Shown: piece by piece, positions 10,801 through 25,800 of the stretch
How the letters are laid out: every line of letters starts with the position of its first letter
How positions within the stretch are numbered: the first letter of the stretch is position 1
DNA from: Calliopum simillimum
Taxonomy: Eukaryota; Arthropoda; Insecta; Diptera; Lauxaniidae
Length of the DNA stretch: 64,000 nt
Direction of reading: 5' to 3'
Assembly (NCBI GenBank): GCA_951812925.1
Contig: OX638370.1
Coordinates: 92,642,897-92,706,896, forward strand
Notes under the pieces: generated by a model
Told to the model about the DNA's origin: nothing
Database searches by the model: none
What the model saw: only the letters and a program-made list of their open reading frames with translations
Program-made: the position numbers and the translations under genes

Positions 10801-13800
10801 GACAAAATGCCCTTAAAAACCAAAAAAAATTACATATAAAAATGAAAAAATGCCCTAAAAAAATAAAATCAGTGCATATTTTTAGTCTTTTTTGATAAAA
10901 AGAAGTTATTTTTAACGTTCCAATAAATTACAACGTAAATTTTCAAAATTACACGACCTTCTATTCTAAGTCAAAATGTTGCTGTACAGTGTACACCGAA
11001 AAACTTCTTTCTACTTTTGCGTTGACGGGATGGGTATATTTAAAAAAAAGAATTTGATTTTGGTTGGCTAATTTCTACAAACGTTAATAACGATATGAAA
11101 ATTTATATTTGAGGGGTATAGAAACAAAAGCGACAATCTCCACTTTATCAATTTTGTGAAAACTAACAAAAACGTGTATCTCTGAAGATACACGAATTTA
11201 GTATACTGTATGTTTTGCAATTCTTTAGAATAGAGTTTGATGAGAATGTAAACCAAGTTTGAATCAAATCCTCAAAGGATAAATTCGATAAGAAATTTGG
11301 AGATTGTCGTGTTTGTTTCAGTCAAGTGGAAATTGCTAGGTTTGTAATAATCGAACTGTCACACCCTTCTCCGTTTTCGCTGAAATTAGGTGCATGACTT
11401 TATTAGTTGCTAAAACCAATAAAAATGGTGAAAAAGTAATATTATTTTTTGGCGTAGCTCTAATAAGTTTTGCTTAAGAAGTTTAGTAATCAAAGCAAAT
11501 CTCCATTGGAGATTGCTGCCTTTGCTTTGATTCGCAGTTTTCAACGTTAGATATATATTGGATAGAGACGTATTTGGTATTGCAAATTTCACTGACCACA
11601 AGCTTAGATCAAATGCAACTAGATGGCATTCTCAGATGCATTCATGAAAAAATGGAGATTGTCGCCTTTGCTTCTATACCCCTCATTTATTCATACACAC
11701 TTATATTTTGGAAATCTACTACTATCTTAACCGGAAACCGGGCAAATCAAAAATAAAAAAAAATAAATAAAATCCGCTCGGAAAAAAAGTAAGTACAAAT
11801 TTGATGAATGTTCTGTTTTTCATTTTTTTTATGTAGTTGCGTTTGCATGCTTCTTATTATTTAGCTTTCTAGATACCGATTTAAAAGTAATAAATATAAA
11901 TACTATTTCTTTCACCTAAAAAGTTCCGAAAGGTTATATATTTTAATTTGTTTTATAATTGTTCTTCCATTATTGCAGGCTATTTCCAGCAATACACAGT
12001 ACCAGGTTATTCCTAGACGCATTAAAATCTCTAAACGTTTGGCACAATGCATGCATCCAGCACTACCGTCTGGTGTGCATTTAAAAGCTTTGGAAACCTA
12101 TGCTGTAATCTTCAGCAAAACGGGGTCAGAACGCTTGGCCACAGAACTGTTCATATACAGGTAGGTGGTCTTCACTTAAAAACTTAAACGTGCACATTAA
12201 TAATTGCATCAACTATAATGTCCTACAGCGCGGGCCTTTTTCCACTGCTCGGTTATGCTGCCATGAATGTACGTCCAGCATTGCTCGGAATTTATGAAAC
12301 ATATTTTGTTCCATTGGGTGAAAAATTACGCCCTGCTTTAAGTGGCTTTCTAAGCGGTGTTTTTCCTGGATACGAAAATGGTTTAGATCATTTTGATCGT
12401 ACGAATTCCTTGTTAACTCAAGTATGCACTGCTGTAAATCCTATGCATTTCTATACAGTCCTTTGGGAATGTGTAGCTACCAACGCCTCAATACGTTTAC
12501 CTGCTGTCACTTATTTACTGGAACATTTTAATAAACGTCTGGGTATGCAAGAGCAAGTATACATTATGGGACATAATCGTGATATAATGATGTCTGGTCT
12601 CTGCGCTTGTCTAAATGATTCGGTTATACTTGTCCAGCGTAACACTTTGGAGTTTTTACTATTGGGTTTCCCTATGCACACAATATACTTGTCTGAGCAG
12701 GACTTAATCAAGCTTGTAACGAATGGTTTGAACACAATACTGCGACGTGATATGTCATTGAATCGTCGCTTATATTCCTGGTTATTGGGTAGTGAGGTTG
12801 CTAAAACAACGCCCAACTATGAAACAGTATCAATCGATGGTGGCGCACCCGAGGAGACAGAGTCCTACTTTGAGCGTCACTCGAAACATATTTTAATACA
12901 ATCGCTTATATGCACGCTAAAATTTAGCTTGGAAAGCACTCCAGTGGACTTGAAACCTTATAGAATAATGGTATCACTGTTGGATAAGGCAGAAATAGGA
13001 AGTGCAGTCCTAGATTATGTGCTTTGCGATATAATACGCACAATGTCACTTTCTAGTGGAAATGTTGAAGTTGTTAAGTCAGCTAATTTGCTCTTTGCAA
13101 CTTTTGATCCAGCTTACATTTGGAGTTTTATGACTAGCATGTATGAGAAATCATGCAAAAAGGTAAATTTTCTAAATTTTCATGCCCTAAAACTTTTAAC
13201 TTCTTTTCTTCGTGTTTTTTAGAACAATAAAAGCACAACAACGCTCACATCGGGACTATCACGTAACATCTCCTCTCAGAGCACTGATTCTAAATTTCAA
13301 TGTGAGGTCGGTTCAGGTGATCCTGGACTAATAGAAATTTGTTATCTTACTGAATTTCTTTTGGAAACAATATCACTGGAAATGTATAATGAGACAACGC
13401 GCATATACTTACCAAAAGTATTTTTGGCGATAACTCAAATGTTGACAGTTCACTTGGACAACATCAAAAGTGATGAAGTCACAGCATCGCTTAAACTTTG
13501 TATGAAAATTGTGTCCAGAGTGCAACCAATGATAACGTAAGTTAAATGTAAAAAAAAAATAAATTGATAGCATACTGAGTATTAAATAAATTGTAGAAGC
13601 CCCATTAAACTTATGCCGCGTACTCAGCAAGGATATTCTTCATCAGAGGAAAAGGGTATTAAAGGTACAGCAAAAAATGCCGCAGTTGCTGGCATTTACG
13701 GCGCAACAAATACACTTGAAAAGAGTAAATCCGACTCTAAACTAAATCAGTTTAACAATGGCACAAATGCACTTGGCTTGGACGCTAAAGATACAATTAG

Positions 13801-16800
13801 TTGTACTAGTAATGAGGACCCTGTTCGTCGTTCAACTTATAGCATGTACGCGGAACGAAAGAGTCCGAAAAAGAAGAAAGCCAAATCTTATTCAAAATTA
13901 TCAGAGTTAGATAAAGAGGTACATTGTACATCAACTCTTAGATTATTATTATTTATATTGCTTTTAATTGTTTCTTACTTAGATCTGTCCTGATACTGGC
14001 CAACTAATTGACCCACAGCAATCATCATCGGATCTTGATACGCCACTTAGTATTAAAAAATTGAAATCAAAAGCAAAGTCACCCTATATACGCATACGCA
14101 CCAGTCCTAAGAAAACACGACCTAAAGACATACCTTTACTTGAACCAAAATCATTGGATCCAACTATACTTAAATCGCGCGAAGATGAAACTGATGAGCC
14201 AAAAAGTGCTCCAGCTACCGAGAAAATACAAAACGAGTACTCCAATGATTTAATCTTCGATTATCAGGATTTCAATACAAGCAGTGATGATGAATTTTCA
14301 ATTCTCGAAAAGTGTATACGTCAGTATGAGATTTTCTTTGAAGTTTATTTATCACGCAAAGTGCTGCAGATTAATCGTAACTCATCAGTTGATATTAAAA
14401 AATGTTCCATTAAAGTGCAAGTTGAGAAGGATACCATGCTCAATGTTGAAAATATATTTAAGAATGAACAAGTCTATGAAGATATTTGTCCAGAGCGTTT
14501 GTTGGAAATAGAAAAGTTATTCGAAACGCTGCGAGTTAATGTCGTCAGTCGTTCAAAACAATTGCACAGTTTACTAAGTCGTTCGCTGATAACAACTGCT
14601 TCTGGGGAATTTGCACCCATTGAGTCTGTCAGTGATTTCAGCGAATCTGAGTATATTGATTCTATTAATAACGTTGAAAAATTGGAAAACAATGCCAAAA
14701 ATCCGACATTGGATGAACACATTGAAAAAAGCGTAAATGCATTAATTAAATTGCGATTAAGCAACTCACTGCGCAATGCCGTTAAGCTGGCATCAAATCT
14801 TTTGGTAGAAATGTCCACTTTTCCGAATTGTAACAAAAATATTATATTAGATAGAAGTGGTAAGTATTATTTTCTATATATGGCTCAAAATCACCAAGGT
14901 GAGAATTTTGCTTCGGAAGCAAATAAATTACTAAAGCCATAATTTTATTGAGTTAATGAATATGACAAAACATTATAATTGTTTTGTTTTAATGGTACAT
15001 TGCATTATATATGCTAAAACTCAATTATATTCGATATTATTTGATAATATATACACGAAAAATCATTCCGGGAACGCGTCCCAAAGTGTAAAATTCAAAA
15101 TCAAATTTAAAAAAATCATATAGAGTAGAACGGGGCAATGTCGTGCACTCAACTTTGACATGCTCGTAAAGCCGTACATCTCAAGCGAATGCGACGAGTA
15201 AGCATCCGATCGAAAGATAATTTCGTTGGTTACATCCATGTGTAACAACATTTGTGTAGCGAGAAATTGTGTTTGTGTAAGTGAAGAAAAAAAAAAAAAA
15301 ATGTGCACGACGTTACCCCCCTCAAAATTTGTGGGGTAATGTCGTGCATTGTTTTCCGAGTATAGTAAAGGTACCAAAATGTGTGAGAAACGATAGGTAG
15401 TGGTTCTATTAGAGGAGATTTAGCATTATCATGTATTTATTCATTATTATACAAGTGTGAAGTACATAATATGTTGTGTAGAGTAGAACGGGGCAATGTC
15501 GTGCACTCAACTTTGACATGCTCGTAAAGCCATACATCTCAAGCGAATGCAACGAGTAAGCATCCGATCGAAAGATAATTTCATTGGTTACACCCATGTG
15601 TAACAACATTTGTGTAGCGAGAAATTGTGTTTGTGTAAGTGAATGTGCACGACATTACCCCAATGGTCGTTTTAAAGGTCAACTTCGATAACTCGGTGAA
15701 GCCCAAAATTTTTTTCCAAAACCAAATACTTCTTTTCTTTGGCAGGATATTTCGTTTCAGAAAACACTTACCTGGTATATTTTCCCGCAAGGAAAATTAT
15801 TTTTCTGACCCGATGAAAAAACACTTTTATCGTCCCGAAAGCGTGCGTTTTGAAAAAAAGGTTACTCTGTAGACACGAACTGGTGAAAATTGCTAGTATT
15901 ATATGCATAAGCTCAGTAGGTCAGCAGGGGCCTACCTTACGAACAGTTGGTAAATCATTCAATTCTTTGGGATAAAACAGCCAGTGCACGACATTACCCT
16001 CTGCATGACATTACCCCGTTCTACTCTAAATTTACCAATATTAAATAGATCAAGTAACCAATTAAGAGCAGTTTTTATCAAAGAATTATATTTTGGGAAA
16101 TATGCTAAAATATGTTGTCCGAGGGTTTGTGCATCAATTCAGGGAACGCAGTTGTAACTGGCGAAAAACTATTTAAAGTGAACGCATCCGCTATGCGCTA
16201 TTGCTCAGTCGAAAGAATAAAGGTAATTTAACCCACTGCCAAAGTGCTATTTGGCCAATAAGCTATTTTTCATTGGAAATTACTATTTTAATTCATAATT
16301 TATAGAGCGTACATCAATAGGGCGTCATTCCGGTAACGCATATATTTTTTTGAAATGGTGAAAAAGTACCTTTAAAAATATAAAGTTAATGTAGTACCAT
16401 AAAATATTTTACATTTATCACGTCAAACCACGACTCAAATTATAACTGTAAGAATAAAGCGCGCTTTTAGTTGAAATCGTCATTCCGGGAACGCTTATAT
16501 GATATGATGAAACGTTCCCGAAATGACGATGTCGTTCCCGAAATGACGGCTTACAGTTTTTCAATAACTAACTATGTGCTTCTTTGCTCAAATGCACCTC
16601 AAGAAAAAATAATTTGCATAATAAAGCAAATCAATTAAATAATTTCATTTAAGAACTTATACCTGATATTAATATTACATTTACATTAGGAAATTGATGT
16701 AACAAAATAAGAAACACCCTAGGTTTTTGCCAAAAATACGCTGCAAGAATCAACGTCAACCTAGTTTTCGTGCAAGGCATCGAAACGTCCTAGTTTTCGT

Positions 16801-19800
16801 GCAAGGCATCGAAACGTCCTAGTTTTCGTCCAAGAATTTTTGAAAACCTACTTTTCGTAGTAGAATTGAATCATCCTACTTTTCGTATCAAGCGTCGATA
16901 TGGAGGTCAAAATGTGTCGTTTAGTGATAAATTCGCTAAAATTCTGAATCTAATTTTTAATCATTGAGCTCTTAAGTCTTAAAAAGAATATGTGAGCAAA
17001 AAGAGTATATCGGACCTAGTTTCGGAGATATAGCCATCGAAAGATGCTATAAGTTGGGAACCCCTGAATGGATTTGGAAAATATTGGTGTCATATGAAAG
17101 GTATTTTGTTGTTATTGTAGCAACTTCAACTCCAGGGCTGTAAATTGAAAAAGATTAATCCTTTTACCTACTAGTAATTTGGGATGTGGGAAATAGAAAA
17201 CATGTCGGGCCTAGTCCAGAAGGCCCAGAAATTGGGCTACCTCTACTGGGCGGGACCATAGGTCAATCGTAGACAGGTTGGTGGGACGGAACGGACAGTT
17301 GAAAAGGTGGGAACTGTCGTGCGGACTTCCACTACATGATGGGCACCGATCCACGGTGCCCTCAACGATCCGGGCTCTGTAGCTCATCAAGATAAGTGAA
17401 TATCCTGAGCGGAGTTGAGCCAGTATGCACCTTGCCTCCCTCGAAAGTGATTTTTCACTAGGATTGATTTGTGGAGGGCGGCTATTGAGCACTTTATTAA
17501 GTGAAAGTGATTTAATGCCGTAGTAGCAAGATGCATATGCAGATCATTGAGGGCCTCGCGGACAGGCCCGGGCTCCCAAGAGTCAGGCAGGAAGTCTGCT
17601 ATGGCTTCCCTGTAGCACCTAAAATCCACCCTAATACACAAAATTTCAAAAAAGGTCATATCTCGAAAACTATGAATACAATTGAAAATATTCTCAAAAC
17701 ATTATAGGCTGTCAAAATACCTTTCATATGACACCAATATTTTACAAATCCATCCAGGGGTTCCCAACTTATAGCGGTTTTCATAGAAGATATATCCGGA
17801 TCTTCCGATGGCTATACCTCCGAAACTAGGTTCGAGATACCCTTTTTGATCACATATTCTTTTTAACGACTAAGGACTCAATGATAAAAAATTAGCTTCA
17901 GAATTTTAGCGAATTTATCACTAAACGACACATAACCTCCCTATGACCTTGAAAAATGTTTCTCAGGCGTTCTGAAAAAAAAAACGGACCTGGGATTCGG
18001 ATTCAGGACGTCAAAGTCCCTAGTAAACACATAGCCTGGTCAAAACGCCATGACATTTTTTATTTGTAAACCTGTGTAATTGAAATTGGGTACATCTATA
18101 AAGTGCGTCAGGATAAATAATTTTCAGTGAAAATGTGGGCGGTGCCACGCCCCCAAAGAAATTAATTCATCATATCTCTAAAAATATTTAACAGATATGG
18201 ATGAGATTTGGTATACCATATGTATTAAAAGTACCAAGACAAATAATGTCCATTAAAAAATTGGGCGGTACCACGCCCTTAAAAAATTTCGTCATATTTT
18301 TTAAAGTATTCAACGCATAAAGATGAAATTTGGGACATATATAAATTGCATCGGAACAATTTACATCCCTTAAAAAATTGTTGATGCCTCGCCCCCAGTA
18401 CAAGACGCTCACCGGGAAATGTTAGTTTTCATATAATAATTATGGAGCTGGAGAAAAAGTTAAGATAAGATCGTTCGGCAAAAGATGATTAATGCAGAGA
18501 GTATAGATATATAGAGTGCGTTTCACTCGAGTAGTTGCACTCGCTCGAAATTATCGTTACTATGGTCTCAAGTCGGTGAAAAATAGTACCTCTTGCGGCC
18601 AACGATAAAACTAAATCCTGTGCAGAATTTAGTGCAAAGATATGCGAGGATATTGTATAATGGTATATCCTACTTTCAGTTGCTCCTGCAACTGTTTGTT
18701 TTGACTATTTTCCTTTGTTGTTTAATATTTTTCGTTTTTAATTCCTTTCGCGTTTTCACGCAAGTGCAAGGATATACGAAGATATTGACTAATTGTATAT
18801 CTTCGTTTCATTTGCTCTTGCATTTTCATTTGTAACGGATTCGTAATGATTTCGGTACCGAAATCGAAAACATTTTCCGAATCTTCGTGTCGAATTCGTT
18901 ACGAATTCGGAACCTTTGGCTTGCTGGGAACCGACAAAAAATAAATTTTACAGTAGAAGCTTTTTCTGAATTTTCATTGCATAGTACAAAAGTCAAAATT
19001 GCTTTCCGTATAACTTCGTAATGCTAATTTTTACAGTTATGAAATTTGAAGGGAAGATGCGTATGCTCGCAAATTATCGATTTCTATCAAAAAACGAAAA
19101 TCTGAAATCGTGTCGGTTAAGTCTTTTTGGCGGTTAGGGCTCGATATGTTAAAATTGTGGGAGTTATTTAGTTGTTTTTTGTGCGTTATTTCCTACCGCC
19201 ATTTATTAATTAAATTATTTTGACAAATCAAAATAAATCTTTTATTTCAGAAAACGATATTCCAAGTTGGCTGAAAGTACTCTGTCTGGTTGCTTCTTAT
19301 ACTGAAAGTGATAAGGAATTGCAGTTGGCAACTATCGCGACACTTTTTGATTTAATAAGGTTAGTAAAGCATAACTAAATCATTGAATTTGTAACTACTT
19401 AAAAATGTTTTCAATTTTAGCTTGTTAAAATCTCAAATAGAACATACCACAAGCCCTGGCGTCACATTCGTTGTTATGTTGCCACTTTTAAAGTTTGGCC
19501 ATGTAAGTTTTATTGAAAATAAAACACGAGTTTTTCAGTTGGTGGCTTCGGTTTTATGGAACTATTTGGGTGAACCGTCAGTAGACCCGGTTCAGATAAC
19601 TTCATTGCTATATCAGCTACACAATTGCTTAGAAAGCGGTTTAGTTGAAACGGTAATTGGCAATCGGATGTATTCACGCACAATGCAACAACAGTTCGCT
19701 GCAGTCGATGCCTTGGCTAATAGCGAACATACTGCACAAGCTGCGCTCTGCAACTATCGTTACGATCGTGCAGCTGATATAAAATTGATTTGTGTCTCGC

Positions 19801-22800
19801 CATCTCATCCGGTTGAACGCAACGTTATAAATAACCTAAAAGAAAGTGAATCAAAAAGTTTCAAAAAATTCGAATTACTTTGGCACTTGGGTCGTGATAA
19901 ACAGCCTTCTAAAGGCTTTGAAAAAACCTTGCTTAAAGTGTTGGATACGCTCGGATTGCCGTACTACATGTCGTCACGTACTTTTGTGACCAAATGGTTG
20001 CAATCATCTTTGCTGCGTGGCGATCTTTCGCGGCTGATAAAGCCCCTATACAAAATTTTACTTTCGCCCAATTCATGCCGCATCGGTATTGTACATCTAC
20101 ATTTGGTACTTCAAAAAGAAGGAAATGGCGGTGATGCAACTGGCGCTTCTGTTGCTGGTGATGCAGCTGATAATGCAATTGCGGTGGCGGAAGAAGCTTT
20201 GGATCGTGATGTTTACGCTATTAGCTCGGAATATGGGAACATAAAATATCACATGGATGTTTCCAGCAATAAGAAACGCTCACCAATACGTTCATTTCAA
20301 AAGAAAATTTTCGGTGTAACGCTTAGTAGTAAAAATAAAACATCAAACTTTGTTAGTGACAAGACACCAATGCCAACAAGCGTTGTCGAAACGACACAAG
20401 ATGTGACATCTATTGGCTTAATTGTCAATCCTCTAGACAACTCACCGGATTTTGATGATGAGCCCGAAGTGGCAGAAAATGAGGTAGAATTAAGACAAGA
20501 CATTGAGGAAAAGCCAGCTCTTTATACTGAAGATGATCAAGGCTATGAGCATGATTATACAGATGATTCAGATAGCAGCGTTTTTGATTCAGAGTCTGAA
20601 AACCGTGAGACCAGTGTGGAAAAGGATGACAGTTTAACGATAAGCTCAAGTGCAGGTATGGACTTTGCAAAATATTTTTTAAGAATTAAACTAAACTTAA
20701 TCTAATTAATTACTAGGTGCATCGGTTAACTTAAAACGTTTTGTTGGCAATTGTGAGAGTGTCACTGAAATGCTTTCACAACATGAGCGCGCGAAAAATC
20801 GTAAAACCTACCGTTTGACTCGTGAAAAAACACCCGGCGAATCAAGTCTAACTTCGGCTACAGATGAGTCCTCTGTGCCACAAACAGCTGCTGTTGCAGC
20901 TGCTGCCAGTGAAGAAGAAGCTGCACATCCTGCGGATGAATATTTTAGTGGGAGTGCCAAAGCAGATACTAATTCCGTGGAAACTTTTGTTAAAGATTTG
21001 ATGGAACAAGTATCAACAACAAATGAGCCGCAGTCGCAACCACAACAAGAAGAAAAATCAACAAAAAAGAAACATCGTCGTCTACATACAACTTCAAAAC
21101 ACAAAAAATCGTCAAAGAAAACCCTATCATCATCCGATAAAAAACGCATGAGTTGCATCTCAAAAACATCAACTGATAGTAACAATAGCTATGGTGGTAT
21201 TGGCGGACCCGCTACGGAGAATAGTTTACATGAAGAACAACACATCAGTGATTCTGTTCATAGTGATGAGGATATATACGATGTTAAGTCTCAAACGGAA
21301 TCTGTTAAAACAACATCTGCTTCACATTCTGTATCGACAATAAATGTTGAAGAAAAACGGCGTTGCCTCAGTCTGGAAACAAGCAAGCCAAAATTAGAAT
21401 GGGAACTAACACAAGAAGCGCTAGAAAAGGGTAAACAAAATGTACAAATATTGCGGCAAAACGTTGCACAAACCAGTGGTGTTGAAAGTAAACGTTCATC
21501 TACAAAGAGCGGCAACTCAAGTGATTCGCGTAAATCTCGTTTGGATAAGGTAGGTTGGGTTAGATGTGCATGTCCAGTAAACAAAGGTTTATGGACTTAT
21601 CTTTCGAATACTTTTATTTCATTTATTCATTCCATCACTATGATTTTCTGTTTCGTTTCAGCAGAACTTTTTCCACACTCATATGCTGATTTACTTTGGT
21701 GTTTATGACACTAAACAAACTCTTTACGCATTTCAAACGTTGCGCAACATTATCGCCTGCGATACGCGCACTTTTCTGTGCCTCTCCATCACCACCTCAC
21801 TCTCCAGTGGTTCCATGAAGCAGCTGTTGATTCGCCATCGTAAAAGTATTTCTGGCAAAGGTTTTGCCGGCAGCATTACCAACACAGAATTTGCGCAAAG
21901 TTATCGAGGTTGCATGCATTTAGAGGTACTGGTTACTATTTGTTTGTACTATGCACGTGGGTACTTTCATCGTGAATCCAATGAAGGTTCTACAAGTGAG
22001 AAGCCAGTTAAGGATGACGTTGTCGGCAATTGTCGTGTACAACTGGAAAGCATTGAATTGCTAACACTGATCTGCAGTGAACTGATTGACATTGTAAAGG
22101 GCATGGGAAAAGGTTTAGCCTGCTATATTGCAGACTTAATGGCACGTTGTAAGCTGCAAAAAGTCATACTACACTGCTTGAATTCATCTGTAACTGCATA
22201 TGATCAAAAATTCGAAGGCGAGAACTTGGCAGAGCAAGTTTTAAATTTTAACAATCCGAACGATGAAAATCTTCATACTGAGTCGACACAAATACAACTC
22301 CTTAGACTTTTAATGGCAGTCATTAAGCTTGAATATGAAGTGGTTATATTGAAAAACGATGCCCCAACCAGTCAACAAACTAAAACTGATGTTGATGCTG
22401 GAAACATTTCACCTACGCGTCTTTCAAATATGTCCGTGGACACCGCTGCCGCTTATGTTAAATATCTGCCAAATTGCTTGATCAGCCAACAACCAATGTT
22501 CTTGGCTGCAGTGCTAAATGCGCTACAGGATGAGCGCTTGCGACATCTGCATCGCAACTGGACTGACTTAGTGACAGCGTCGCTTAATTGTTTTACATTA
22601 GGTTCGCTTACAAATATTGTAATAAGTGTTGTGCATCAGTTGTGTAACAACATTGATAAAATTGCCAAACTTCCATTGAAGGAACAATGTGGTTTCCCAC
22701 CAGACTATGTAGTATCACAATTGGAAGCCATTACAATACTATGTCACTACTGTCTGCTAGATAATACGCAACAAACAACGTTATCACATCTCTTTAATCA

Positions 22801-25800
22801 AGCGTATCCACAAACGAGCGTGTCCGTACAAAATTCTAACACTGGACAATTGTTGAACAATATCGTGCACTCGTTTCTTTCGACAGCTGCTGCATCAGCG
22901 CAAACAGAAGCACAGTCTCCACGTAATCCACAACTAATGGCCGCACGCAATGCCGTGCTCTCGCATTTGTCGCGCATTGTGGCTAGTGTTGCTGCCGTTT
23001 GGGACAGTGAATTAGGTCAAGTGCGTCAAGTAAAACAACAGTTAATGGAATTTCTATCACCAGTATCGCTACATCATGGTGCAAATTTCCTAGCAGCCGT
23101 TGCTGTAACATGGCAGGAACGTGGCGAACAACATCGCAAACGTTTAGCTTTTGAATTAAAGTTTTCGAAACTAAGTATTGCCGAACAATATCAACGTAAC
23201 TCAATGCCACAAGCTTGTGCCGAACAATTGAGTCTCGTGACTTTAGTTTCAAGTATACGCGTCATGCCAATGGATTCATTTGTGCAAACGCTACATCAAG
23301 TTGTGAAAACACCACCACCTATACATCGACCACCTGCTTACCTTACCATTGAGGTAAGCGCATTAGAGCTGTTTTACTTTTATATGAAGTCGGCACCAGC
23401 ACCACAACTGGGCGATTCTTGGAGTTCGCTCTTGGCATTGTTGAGAGATGGCTTAAATTTGTCACCGCCTGCACAGTTTGCACTCTTGATGCTGTTAAAT
23501 GAGTTTGTGCAGCGATGCCCACAGATGCCGTTCCAGGTATGTAAAATAATTTTAAAACAACGCATTGAACATAATGGGCCTTATGAACTTATCGAGCAAT
23601 TTCCTCTCAAGAATATATTCCCTTCTCGAGCGGGAGCATTTGCAATCGTAAATATTTCGAGAATGAAATCCAAGCAAGGATACTTTTTTCTTCCAATTTT
23701 CGCTAAAAAAAACTACTATGCAGCCCTGGTATTTTTCATTTGATTTTGACAGCTAAGCTTAAAAAAAAAGATAAACATCTCAACTTTATTAAAAACAATC
23801 CAAACAAAGTATGGTGGCGGTTAAACTCGAGGTCAACTAAAGTAATCTCCAAACCGGTATAAATTGGAAACCCTTGGATGGATTTCAAAAAAAGTAGTGC
23901 CATATGTAATGCATTTTAATAAGGTTAAAAATTAACGGTCAAAAGTTTTTAATATTTCATACATAATTTATTTAGGCATCGAATTCCCTGTTAAAAAATT
24001 GGAGAATAAATCCGTACAACAAATGTTAATATTCACTCCCATATTATTGCCGATAACCTTATTTTTCAATGAACTTTTTCCTTCCACAAAAAATTTTTTT
24101 TTTTGCGATTGCATACCAGGGTGTCCGAGAAAAAATGCTCAAGAATGTTTATTTATAATAAGCCCAATATTGTCATTTTGCGATTTTTTTAGTTCAGTTT
24201 TAACGATTATTATATTAAAAAAAATTTAATGTATTAACTTTGATTTTATTTCACACAGGATAAAAAAGATATACGTGACTTACATGATGTTACCTCACGT
24301 TTAGTCGACTCGCTATCGAATGTCGCTGGCTCTTGTCTGGAACAAACGACCTGGCTACGTCGCAATCTTGCCGTTAAAGAAGATTATTCCCCTGTCACAC
24401 CTGATGGCAGCATTAGAGACAGCAACATTACCGGACACCAGCAGTATTCAGTGCAGGCACAAAGCGTTATCGCTGCTATTTTAGCAAATCTACTTGATGT
24501 TGCCTATGGATCGCAAGAAAAAGATAAAGTTGTCACGATTATCACAACTTTACTCTATAATATTACACCGTATCTGAAAAATCATACTGCGCGGAATATA
24601 CCCTCATTTTATGCATGTTCCAGTCTATTAGCTAGTTTAAGCGGCTACCAGTATACGCGCAAGGCATGGCGTAAAGATATGTTAGATCTACTATTGGATA
24701 ATTCTTTCTTTCAAATGGATATATCTTGTTTACCTTTCTGGAAGCAAATTATGGACAGTTTAATGACTTATGACAATACAACATTCCGTGAGCTAATGAG
24801 TAGAGTTTCATTGACACAAACTGGTAGCTTAAACATTTTTACTTCACGTGAACAAGAATACGAACAGCGTGCAATGTTATTGAAACGTCTTGCATTTGTT
24901 ATATACTGCAGTGAATTTGATCAGTTTCACAAATATATGCCTGAAATTCAAGGTAAATATTGTAATATTTAATAAGATTTAATATTATTTATTAAAATAT
25001 TTTATCAAATAACATAGAACAATTGGCAAATAGTTTGCGTTTACTATCAATGGTACCATCTGTACAGGCTGCCGTCTTTCTTTGCTTTCGTGTGCTATTG
25101 CTGCGTATGTCACCAGACCATGTCACATCAATGTGGCCAATTATTATTGCTGAAATGGTGCAAGTATTCTTAGCGATGGAACAAGAACTCAAATCTGATT
25201 GTGAAGACTTGAGGTAAGTTTGCTATTATCTATTTGTACCGAAAAAAAAACAATAGTGTTTGTTTGTAAACATGCCATAAATTGCATTTTGTTTAAATCA
25301 TTAGGAATGCAACAGCTCACAGTAGGCAAGTTGAAAGATATTTCATTGCTCTTGAGTTTTCGTATAAGAAAATAGAAAAAACAAAACAAAAAAAATAAAA
25401 TTTAATAAATTTCGTTTTCTATTCACAGTCAACAGATGCGTCTACTCTCCGGCATGGATGTTTCATGGTCATCAAATTCATCAAGCAATGGTTTTACCTC
25501 TCAAAATCACTTGGTATACTGGCGTTCGGTGCAGCTTGAAGCTTCGAAACTTTTAGAATTGGGCTGTGTGCTGCCTGCTACAAATTTGCCGCATTTTCAA
25601 ATGTATCGTTGGGCTTTTGTAGGCACAGAATTTGATGTTCACGAAGAGGTACCAATTTCGAATGGAACAAGTGCTGATGATCAAACAGTTGCATCATTGC
25701 CATCAACACTTTATGTACCGCATATACGTCGTATTGCACGTCTAATGGATATGAAATATGCAGTGCATTCTCCTGTAAGTTACTGAATATGTATTGAATT

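Larger units (their letters stand above)
7829..11978 (+). other. dopey intron 1, with several inserted repeats
   Basis: A 4.15-kb intron. It contains a LINE 3' end (about 9385-9431), a hAT-like MITE (9459-9630), a fragment of the palindromic CAC family (about 9740-10720) and a TIR element (11111-11684), each listed separately. I see nothing in 7829-9360. Confidence 0.85.
14860..19250 (+). other. dopey intron 6, transposon-filled
   Basis: A 4.4-kb intron between GTAAGT and ATTTCAG. It is occupied by TIR elements (15060-16553), short tandem repeats (16735-16890), a foldback carrying a LINE 3' end (16896-17945) and a tandem repeat (18130-18410). It is much larger than the later dopey introns, most of which are about 60-220 nt. 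Confidence 0.9.

Noticed and set aside
20808..21185. 125-codon minus-strand ORF
   Set aside because: Antisense of the low-complexity dopey exon 9; it arises from codon bias.
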